64,000 bases of DNA. It comes from Arctopsyche grandis. Its lineage: Eukaryota > Arthropoda > Insecta > Trichoptera > Hydropsychidae. The stretch lies in the NCBI RefSeq assembly GCF_051622035.1, contig NC_135355.1, positions 1,488,001 through 1,552,000 on the forward strand, written 5' to 3'. The position numbers were made by a program, and so were the translations under genes. The notes under the pieces are model-generated. The model saw only the letters and a list, made by a program, of their open reading frames with translations. It searched no databases and was not told where the DNA came from. Shown in pieces: positions 55,654 through 64,000 of this stretch (its first letter is position 1; every line of letters begins with the position of its first letter).

Positions 55654-56749
55654 TTATATAATAACAATTTTTTTCATATTCATCCCATTGTGCAATTTAC
55701 TATGTGTCTTGAGGTTAAATTTTTGAGAAAATGATTTTAGACAAATTTCACACTTGTAAGGCTTTTCCCCCGTGTGAGTTCTTAAATGTCTCATAAGTTT
55801 ATTTTTTTTAATAAATGATTTTATACAAATGTTACATTTGTGTGGTTTTATCCCAGTATGTAATTTTTCATGTGAAACGAGGTTAGATTTACTACTAAAT
55901 GATTTTAGACAAATTTCACACTTGTAAGGTTTTTCACCTGTGTGAGATCTCAAATGGATCATAAGTGTATTTTTATCAAAAAATGATTTTAAACAAATTT
56001 CACATTTGTGTGGTTTTATCGCTGTATGATTTTTTTTATGGATCACGAGGTAAGATTTTCGAGAAAATGATTTTAAACAAATGTCACATTTATGTTTTAT
56101 CCCAGTATGCAATTTTTTATGTTTATCGAGGTTAGATTTTTCAGTAAATGATCTAAGACAAATTTCACACTTGTGAGGCTTTTCTCCCGTGTGAGTTATT
56201 AAATGTCTCACAAGTTTATTTTTTTGAATAAATGATTTTAAACAAATATCACATTGAAATAGCTTTTTTCCAGGAAGCGATCTTTTGTGTAAAATAAGTT
56301 CAGATTCGATGGGAAACGGCTTCAAGCAAATTTCACTATTCTTTCGGAGAATTGTCGATTGTGAAGGCTCATCGTTCCATATTAAATCTTCCAATAAAAC
56401 TTCTTCAGGCTCGATCTTCAAGCAATCACCTAATCTCATCAATCGGGAGGATTCGTTGTTTCGAAAACAAGCCTTTCGAAAGCTGATCAACAATTCCAGA
56501 TTAGTCTTACACGAAAGACAAACCGTGTCTGGCAACCCATCGCCTCTTTTAACCTGCAGATGAAAGAAGTAGGATTAAGAGTTGACCGATTGGGTCCACA
56601 ATAATTGTAACCTGTTACCAGCAACTGACATAAATTTGACAGCAGGTCCGAATGCGTTGCTCCAGACGTTCTGGATGAGGATCTGGTCTCTGGAAGATGG
56701 AGACGGAAGATTCGGCCGGAGCTGGTCCAAGACAAAGCCTGCACTCCAT
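55654..56749 (-). CDS. ZAD-C2H2 zinc-finger protein, copy B (complete)
   Basis: Same two-exon plan: 56630-56749 and 55654-56553, total 339 residues. Exon 1 has the first ZAD Cys pair (MECRLCLG), exon 2 the second (DTVCLSCK). After the acidic linker ([18 protein letters not shown]) come 7 C2H2 fingers. The protein ends [18 protein letters not shown], a natural terminus shared with the 3' end of copy C, so this is the only copy with no visible defect. It lacks the MITE and the 2-bp deletion of copies A and C. Finger helices differ between copies (for example [20 protein letters not shown]), so DNA specificity may differ. Expression and function are unknown. Confidence 0.87.
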
Positions 56750-57354
56750 CGTCCCAGCATTTAACTCTGACAACAACCAGATCGACTGACCTTCGCCTTG
56801 CTATTATTTTGTAGTGACATCTTTGGTCTAAATTTGTTACTAGCTTAGGGCTGCCATAATTAGTGTTGTAAAATTCTCGGCAATAATCTTTTGGCGAATA
56901 TTCTCCAAATCGAGAATTTTCGAGAATATTCATTTTTAGAGCATCTGGAGGGCTATTATATAATACTATTCCGTTGCAATTTCATTAATAATAATTTAAA
57001 ACATTTTGCATTTCATATGTACAGAGAGAAGGTAAGCAAATGTGACTTTTGAGCAGTTGGCGAAACACAACAGAAATGTTACGCCTATTATGAAGTTTGT
57101 GTTAAAAGATTTAACGATTTCGGAGATAAATTCAAAGCAACTTATTTATAGATGTGGAAGCAAAAAAAAAAACCAACTGACATTTTTGTGTTAATGGTAA
57201 ACTCGCATTGTTTATTTATCAATTTTTATCCTATCTAAACTTAGTAAATTTACGATTTCAGATTATGTAGTATATTTTAAAAGTAGGCACTGATGTGAAA
57301 TAACCATTAAAATATCCCAACTCATACAAAATCTGTGTTAACATAGCTGAGTTC

Positions 57355-57510
57355 AATGGCACTGTCCACATACACGATATCTACATAAAATATTTCCATA
57401 TCCAGTTCTTATATTGCAACCTGTGATTGCTATTTAGGAACTGGATATGGAAAATATCGTAAATATCGGTAGAAGATATCGTGTGTGTGGACGGCGTCAT
57501 TGAGTAATTA
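57355..57510. mobile_element. Hairpin MITE, unit B
   Basis: Near-identical to the unit A hairpin, with arms around GATATCGTGTGTGTGGACGG. Confidence 0.65.
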
Positions 57511-57514
57511 GTGG

Positions 57515-57675
57515 TGTGGCGTCTCGCTATACGACATGGTCGAGTTTGGTCACCTTCCTGCGAGTGGGGACCAACTCGATTGTGTTCGGAGTTAGCTACC
57601 TCACTCTGCCTTCAGCTGTCATAAATAAAACACGTTTATCAACATGCCAGTCGTCTCATTCGTTCATCCCCCATC
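57515..57675 (+). mobile_element. 160-bp LTR-like element, unit B
   Basis: TGTGGCGTCTCGC...CATCCCCCATC with GTGG duplications (57511-57514, 57676-57679), orthologous to the insertion in unit A. Confidence 0.7.
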
Positions 57676-58008
57676 GTGGTAAATCTGGGCATATCAAAAA
57701 GATGGGTCTACCTCACGGGACCGAAAGTGAAAAGCTCGAAAACGCAAATATTGAAAATCGAAAGATCTTACAAATATACATAGGTGAATCGTATAAGCTA
57801 TTTTAAAATGAATCGATTTATGTAGGTGTGTATTTACCTAATTGTTTAAAACTCTACGACAGGTGGTTCTTTCGACTGACATTTTGATGGGGTGTACACA
57901 GTGGGTCGAAAAGGAGCACCACTCCGCGAAAGGAATTACTCTGACTGGCGTTTCTGTTTGACAGACTTGTCTGAGAGTATGTGGTGGGGGTGCGCCTTCG
58001 TCAATAAT

Positions 58009-59170
58009 TTATTTATTTAATAGTTTTGGACCATTGTGGCATTACAGGAAGAACCTAATGCGCCACAATGGCCTACATTTGAAAAAGATATAAAAACATG
58101 ATATAAAAAAAAAGTAAACTGTAAATAAAGGAAAAAAGCAAAAGCAGAAAACATGGTAAAATAAAATAATAAAAAAAAGTAACAAAAGGAAAATAATACA
58201 TCATTCAGAGAGAAAAAAAAATAACAAAAGTGTAAAAATTAAAAATAAAATCCATAAATCCCATTCTTTGTTTACACTGAGCAAAATTAAAATAGTATAT
58301 AAAAATGTACAAAGGAGAAAGAAAAAATAAAATAAAATAAAACAAAATATGAATAAAAAATAAAATCACAGTGAGGCCCAAATGGAAGAGAGTAGATTAA
58401 GATTCCACACATTCATCACATTCAAATTAAGAAAGTAATGATGAGCGCAGGTTACCAGATAAATATGTTAAGATAACATCCGATAATCTACGCTCCCCAA
58501 GGTGGAAAATATCACATTCAGGGACAGCAGCAACGATTTCATTGAGAAGTCGAATAGCTCTTGGAATAGGAGCCATTCGAAAAAGAACTGTGTGGGCAGC
58601 AGGTACAACCATCAAATGATGATGTCTACCACGCACATAATTATTAGGGACATAAAGTCCCAACTGTTCCAGCAACAACGGGCATGACGTATTACTACGC
58701 AATAGCTGGAGAACGAATCGAATTAACGAGAAGTTTCTCCGAAGTTCAATGGAATTATACCCAAGCATGCCCAAAAAGAAAGGAGTAGGATAGAGATATG
58801 GGTAGTACCCATACTCTTTCTTATAAAGAAAACGAAGAAATGCTTTTTGCACTTTTTCTATAATAAGAGAGTAGTTTGCTTCATGCGGATGCCACACAAT
58901 TGCATTATACTCTAGCTTACTTCTAACAAGCGAGTTGAAAAGCAAGCGAGAAGACAAGGAGTTGGAGAATAATCTAGCATATCTCAAGACAAATCCAAGT
59001 CGACGAAAGGAAACGTCAGCAATTGTCTTGATGTGGTTGTGAAAGGTGAATTGAGGATCAAAAGTGATACCCAAGTCGACCATTGATTCCACGCGCTTCA
59101 ACAATACGGATCCAATGGAATATCCGTGACAATAGAGCGAATTCGCACGTCCATAACTCATAATGGCACA
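58009..59170 (-). mobile_element. 5'-truncated hairpin-tailed LINE, reverse copy
   Basis: Inserted in the sequence GTCAATAATAGTAACGAACC, which is intact in unit A at about 54336-54355. The tail and hairpin (58029-58073) are at the left. No clear target duplication. Confidence 0.82.
58427..59161 (-). pseudogene. LINE reverse transcriptase C-terminal fragment
   Basis: An open 244-codon frame paralogous to the C-terminal part of the fragment at 30136-31089 (VDLGITFDPQF, KLEYNAIVWHPHE), ending ILTYLSGNLRSSLLS. The RT catalytic core is missing through 5' truncation. It keeps the residues that follow the premature stop of the other copy. Confidence 0.78.
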
Positions 59171-59459
59171 TAGTAACGAACCCTATTTGCCGCTTTGAGC
59201 AACTATGTGAAAACGAATATGTATGATTTTCTGGGTCTACCTCACGGGCCGGAATGTGAAATTACCGCAAACGCAAATATCGGAAGGCTAAGATCGAAAA
59301 TCGAAAGTGCGCACGCACATTAATACGGGAGGAAAAGCCCGTTCCTCTTGTTCCTGTTGTTTATCCTGCTCGCGCAAATTAAGTGAGTATGTACCGTTTA
59401 CCATGCACCCTTTTTTTTTGATCTTTCGATTTTCGATCTTTGCCTTAAATTGCCGATGT

Positions 59460-59820
59460 TTAAGAAGGCTGTACATATTCGTATTCTCCTATTTTCTCAT
59501 GCAAAACTGGACCAATTTAAAAAAAAAATTATCATCGGTATGAGAAAGATATGTTCTATGCACCTGTGCGCGTATTTTTTTTAAGTCGACTGTTAAATAA
59601 GCACGCTGGACTCTTTTCGAGGGTGTAAAAAAGAGGCGATTTTATAGATGTTTGGTGGCTCCTAGCTCCTATAAAAAATAACTAATCAAAAATATAAAAT
59701 GATAGATGCATCCCAAAGGTGGACATCCATAGTATACTAGAAAATTATTTCTCTAGTGCCATAATTGAGGAAGGGAGAAGTGTAATACGTTTGTATGGAC
59801 AAGGCGCTGGTGTCCAGCCA
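59460..59820. mobile_element. piggyBac-like MITE, unit C
   Basis: Starts TTAAGAAGGCTGTACA and ends GGTGTCCAGCC without a final TTAA, as in unit B. Confidence 0.5.
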
Positions 59821-59999
59821 TGGTTATTGTATGTACGCATAAGTTGAGTTTCGGAGAAGTGAGCTGACTGAACGCCAAAGGTTCACTCTGGCGTCTGGAG
59901 CTGCTGCGTCGGTTTATATACGGAAGTTCTAGGCGTGTCGTGTGCAGATGTCTTTGTCTTCAAGGCACGTGTTTTATCCGTATGTTGACTTGTTTCCTG

Positions 60000-60190
60000 C
60001 ATTAGCTATAATGGAGTAGATAATCTTAATCACTGATTTCATTACTTTTTTCTGGAAATGTCTGCACACAACAAGGGCTTCTTGATGAATGACGCAATGG
60101 TAAGCAAGTACACGTGATAGTTTTTTCCTTTCAAAAGCAACAAACCCTTTTTTTACGCCGGTCATACTTTTCGCCCCGTCTGTTGAAATT
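60000..60190 (-). pseudogene. hAT transposase remnant, unit C
   Basis: Same block as in units A and B (MTGVKKGFVAFERKK, YHCVIHQEALVV), in frame with the upstream DGAKS residues. Confidence 0.6.
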
Positions 60191-60460
60191 TATCACAATT
60201 TTAGAGCCTTTGGCTAAGGATGATTACCAAAATTATCTCAATTTCATTCGCTGAATAAAAATTATTACATTTAAAATAAATAAAACAAGAAAGCTAAGTA
60301 ATAGATCTGTGTATTTAATTTTCAATTATCATTTCTCTTAAAATTATTTAAATAAACTGCAATGAGAATAAATGTCATGTGAGGAGGGGGGGGGGGGGGG
60401 GGGGGGCGCCAGAAACATCATGGCCCGCATGCAGCCAAAATGTAAGAATATTAACAGTAT

Positions 60461-60940
60461 TTATATAATAACAATTTTTTTCATATTCATCCCAGTGTGC
60501 AATTTACTATGTGTCTTGAGGTTAAATTTTTGAGAAAATGATTTTAGACAAATTTCACACTTGTAAGGCTTTTCCCCCGTGCGAGTTCTTAAATGTCTCA
60601 CAAGTTTATTTTTTTTGATAAATGATTTTAAACAAATGTTACATTTGTGTGGTTTTATCCCAGTATGTAATTTTTCATGTGAAACGAGGTTAGATTTACC
60701 ACTAAATGATTTTAGACAAATTTCACACTTGTAAGGTTTTTCACCCGTGTGAGATCTCAAATGGATCATAAGTGTATTTTTACCAAAAAATGATTTTAAA
60801 CAAATTTCACATTTGTGTGGTTTTATCCCAGTATGCAATTTTTCATGTGTAAGAAGTTGACATTTTTGAGTAAATGGTTTTAGACAAATTTCACATTTGT
60901 GTGGTTTTATCTCAGTATGATTTTTTTTATGTATCACGAG
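60461..60940 (-). pseudogene. Detached 3' fingers of zinc-finger copy C
   Basis: An open frame with five C2H2 units and the same natural terminus as copy B ([18 protein letters not shown]). In the fourth finger the last zinc ligand His is Arg (LRTR). The frame is cut off from the ZAD part by the 232-bp MITE and by the upstream frameshift; its first ATG (TCAATGCTCG) lies in the MITE end itself. Confidence 0.7.
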
Positions 60941-61172
60941 CATTGATGTATAATACACTAGATCCGCCCTCACGTCTTATACTGGTCTCCCTTTTAGCGC
61001 ATGCAAAATACATGGCACATGCACAGTTTCTCTTAGTAGGTACCGCTGCGTCGTAGGGAAAAAAACCCAACTTCTCAGCTAGTTAAACCAGCCGCACACC
61101 TCAGTCAGTGTAGACAAGATCTCCGACCAAAATCACACGTCAGGGCCCATCTATGTGTATTATACATCAATG
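60941..61172. mobile_element. 232-bp MITE in zinc-finger array C (8-bp TSD)
   Basis: Same element, same position and same ATCACGAG duplications (60933-60940, 61173-61180) as in copy A. It was inherited by duplication, not inserted twice. Confidence 0.82.
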
Positions 61173-61298
61173 ATCACGAGGTAAGATTTTCGAGAAAATG
61201 ATTTAAGATAAATGTCACATTCGTGTGGTTCTATCCCAGTATGCAATTTTGTATGTGAAACGAGGTCAGATTTTCGAGTAAATGATTTTAAACATATT

Positions 61299-62634
61299 TC
61301 ACATATGTGGTTTTATCCCAGTGTGTATTTTTTTATGTTTCTCGAGGTTAGATTTTTGAGTAAATGATTTTATACAAATTTCACATTTGTGAGGTTTTAT
61401 CCCAGCATGATAATTTTTATGTTTATCGAGGTTAGATTTTTGAGTAAATGATTTTAAACAAATTTCACACATGTAAGGTTTTTCACCAGTGTGAGATCTC
61501 AAATGGATCTTAAGTGTATTTTTATCAAAAAATGATTTTAAGCAAATTTCACATTTGTGTGGTTTTATCCCAGTATGCCATTTTTCATGTGAAAGAAGGT
61601 GACATTTTTGACTAAATAATCTTAGACAAATTTCACATTTGTGTGGTTTTCTCTCAGTATGATTTTTTTTATGTATCACGAGGTAACATTTTCGAGAAAA
61701 TGATTTTAAACAAATGTCACATTTATGTTTTATCCCAGTATGCAATTTTTTATGTTTATCGAGGTTAGATTTTTCAGTAAATGATTTTAGACAAATTTCA
61801 CACTTGTAAGGCTTTTCCCCCGTGTGAGTTCTTAAATGTCTCACAAGTTTATTTTTTTTGATAAATGATTTTAAGCAAATGTTACATTTGTGTGGTTTTA
61901 TCCCAGTATGTAATTTTTCATGTGAAACGAGGTTAGATTTACTACTAAATGATTTTAGACAAATTTCACATTTGTGTGGTTTTATCTCAGTATGATTTTT
62001 TTTATGTTTATCGAGGTTAGATTTTTCAGTAAATGATCTAAGACAAATTTCACACTTGTGAGGCTTTCCTCCCTTGTGAGTTATTAAATGTCTCGCAAGA
62101 TTTTTTTTTTTAATAAATGATTTTAAACAAATATCACATTGAAATAGCTTTTCTCCAGGAAGTGATCTTTTGTGTAAAATAAGTTCAGATTCAATGGGAA
62201 ACGGCTTCAAGCAAATTTCACTATTATTTTGGTGAATTGTCGATTGTGAAGGCTCATCGTCCCATATTAAATCTTCCAATAAAACTTCTTCAGGCTCGAT
62301 CTTCAAGCAATCACCTAATCTAATCAGTCGAGAGGATTCGTTGTTTCGAAAACAAGCCTTTCGAAAGCTGATCAACAATTCCAGATTAGTCTTACACGAA
62401 AGACACACCGTGTCTGGCAACCCATCGCCTCTTTTAACCTGCAGATGAAAGAAGTAGGATTAAGAGTTGACCAATTGGGTCCACAATAATTGTAACCTGT
62501 TACCAGCAACTGACATAAATTTGACAGCAGGTCCGAATGCGTTGCTCCAGACGCTCTGGATGAGGATCTGGTCTCTGGAAGATGGAGACGGAAGATTCGG
62601 CCGGAGCTGGTCCAAGACAAAGCCTGCACTCCAT
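61299..62634 (-). CDS. ZAD-C2H2 zinc-finger protein, copy C (truncated)
   Basis: Exons 62515-62634 and 61299-62438, about 419 residues: spliced ZAD as in A and B, acidic linker, then 10 C2H2 fingers. The frame ends HTGIKPHM at the same lesion as copy A (TG missing from TTTGTGTGG), with more fingers behind it. One linker has Lys for Thr (ITHKGG). It may still make a shortened ZAD-finger protein. Finger order differs from A and B, implying loss and gain of fingers by unequal exchange. Confidence 0.82.
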
Positions 62635-63394
62635 CGTCCCAGCATTTAACTCTGACAACAACCAGATCGACTGACCTTCGCCTTGCTATTATTTTGTAGT
62701 GACATCTTTGGTCTAAATTTGTTACTAGCTTAGGGCTGCCATAATTAGTGTTGTAAAATTCTCGGTAATAATCTTTTGGCGAATATTCTCCAAATCGAGA
62801 TTTTTCGAGAATATTTATTTTTAGAGCATCTGGAGGGCTTTTATATAATACTATTCCGTTGCAATTTCATTAATAATAATTTAAAACATTTTGCATTTCA
62901 TATGTACAGAGAGAAGGTAAGCAAATGTGATTTTTGAGCAATTGGCGAAACACAACAGAAATGTTATGCCTATTATGTAGTTTGTGTTAAAAGATTTATC
63001 GATTTCGGAAATAAATTCAAAGCAACTTATTTATAGATGTGGAAGCAAAAAAAAAACCAACTCACATTTTTGTGTTAATGGTAAACTCGCAATGTTTATT
63101 TACTAATTTTTTCCTATCTAAACTTAGTAAATTTACGATTTCAGATTATGTAATATATTTTAAAAGTAGGCACTGATGTGAAATAACCATTAAAATATCC
63201 AAACTCATACAAAATCTGTGTTCATATAGCTGAGTTCAATGGCACCGTCCACACACACGATATCTATATACGATATTTCCATATCCAGTTCTCACTCTGT
63301 CTTCAGCTGTCATAAATAAAGCACGTGCATCAACATGCCAGTCGTCTCATTCGTTCATCCCCCATCGTGATAAATCTGGGCATATCAAAAAGCG

Positions 63395-63580
63395 GTCTCC
63401 GTGACGAGACAGAATGTTAAATTACAGAAAATGCAAATATCGGAAGGCAAAGATCGAAAATCGAAAGATCTTAAGTCGAAAGATCAAAAAAAATGGTGCA
63501 TGGTAAACGGTACATACCTTTGCCTTCCGATATTTGTGTTTTCTTTAATTTATCATTCTGTCTCGTCACGTAGACCCATC
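63395..63580. repeat. Palindromic TIR-family element
   Basis: A near-complete inverted repeat: CAAATATCGGAAGGCAAAG pairs with CTTTGCCTTCCGATATTTG around a centre near 63500. One arm recurs, usually with CACATTCCGGC-type ends, at about 43915-43985, 47820-47900, 54418-54480 and 59240-59300. Confidence 0.6.
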
Positions 63581-63589
63581 AAAAAGATG

Positions 63590-63970
63590 GGTCTACCTCA
63601 CGGGACCTAAAGTGAAAAGCCCGAAAACGCAAATATCGGAAGGCAAAGATCGAAAAGCGAAAGATCTTAATTTGAAAGATAAATAAAGGGTCTCTCCCCC
63701 CCGTCGTACATACTCACTTAATTTGCGCGAGCAGGATACAACAGGAACAAGAGGAAGAGGCTTTTCCTCCAGTATTCTGCGCGCGCACATTAAACAAGGC
63801 TGTATGACCACAAGCGAGATAATTTCACCGCATCCCACTCATATATATTATATATACATAGTACCGTTTACCATGCACCCCTTGTTTTTGAGTTTTCGAC
63901 TTAAGATCTTTCGATTTTCGATCTTTGCCTTCCGATATTTGCGTTTCACTTTCGTTCCCGTAAGGGAGAT
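63590..63970. repeat. TIR-family element, second copy at the window end
   Basis: Inverted arms of about 80 bp (63610-63680 and 63895-63960) flank a central GC-richer block (GGAACAAGAGGAAGAGGCTT) that also occurs in units A and B and near 45040 and 47740. It lies back to back with the previous copy. Confidence 0.55.
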
Positions 63971-64000
63971 CGATCAAAAATATGGTTACATCTATTGCAT

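Larger units (their letters stand above)
49680..63560. repeat. Tandem segmental duplication, three units
   Basis: Units A (about 49680-54630), B (about 54640-59455) and C (about 59460-63560) share hAT remnant, poly-G run, zinc-finger exons, about 0.9 kb of upstream sequence and, except where deleted in C, hairpin MITE and 160-bp LTR-like element. Unit A has a solo LTR and the join between B and C has a LINE that the others lack. Exon 1 to exon 1 spacing is 4375 bp (A-B) and 5885 bp (B-C, including the 1.16-kb LINE). Confidence 0.8.

Overview
This is a stretch of animal nuclear DNA, almost certainly from an insect. Its genes are split by GT-AG introns, its non-coding DNA is AT-rich and packed with arthropod-type transposons, and it carries a tandem cluster of ZAD-C2H2 zinc-finger genes, a class best known from insects. 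I cannot fix the order; a holometabolan is a reasonable guess. No bacterial feature was seen.

Four single-copy host genes occupy 9-39 kb. SRRM1/SRm160 (splicing coactivator with a PWI domain and RS tail, 13 coding exons, + strand, 9327-17984) converges on yurt/EPB41L5 (FERM protein, - strand, 19416-21422, one uninterrupted exon). Head-to-head with yurt is Sec8/Exoc4 (exocyst subunit, 17 coding exons, + strand, 23064-35578). Downstream lies NAXE (NAD(P)HX epimerase, 3 coding exons, - strand, 37359-39225). All four appear intact; the only problem is one ambiguous splice junction in Sec8. They are unrelated housekeeping functions and do not form a pathway.

The flanks and introns are a mosaic of nested mobile elements. 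At 0.5-9 kb there is a protein-less LTR element (759-3523), two piggyBac-like elements sharing one TTAA, and a three-level nest: piggyBac-like element, then LTR element, then a Jockey-type LINE whose ORF reads through from the LTR. The introns hold two copies of an intron-bearing Tc1 element, an RTE-like LINE, tRNA-derived SINEs, solo LTRs, a LINE with a 3' hairpin, and foldback elements. One foldback makes up almost all of NAXE intron 2. From 40 to 49 kb only element debris is seen, including the C-terminal part of a P-element/THAP9-like transposase.

From about 49 to 64 kb a unit of roughly 4.5 kb is repeated three times. Each unit has a two-exon ZAD zinc-finger gene on the - strand, a hAT transposase remnant, a piggyBac-like MITE, and most have a hairpin MITE and a 160-bp LTR-like element. 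Copy B (7 fingers) looks complete. Copies A and C share the same frameshift and the same 232-bp MITE inside the finger array.

The most unusual signals are a conserved 3'-terminal hairpin shared by a LINE and by SINEs with different stems, the short LTR-like family with verified target duplications, the LTR-promoter/LINE chimera, and the interleaved foldback beside a GC splice donor. Boundaries of elements are approximate unless target-site duplications are given. All family assignments are from recalled sequence similarity, not searches.
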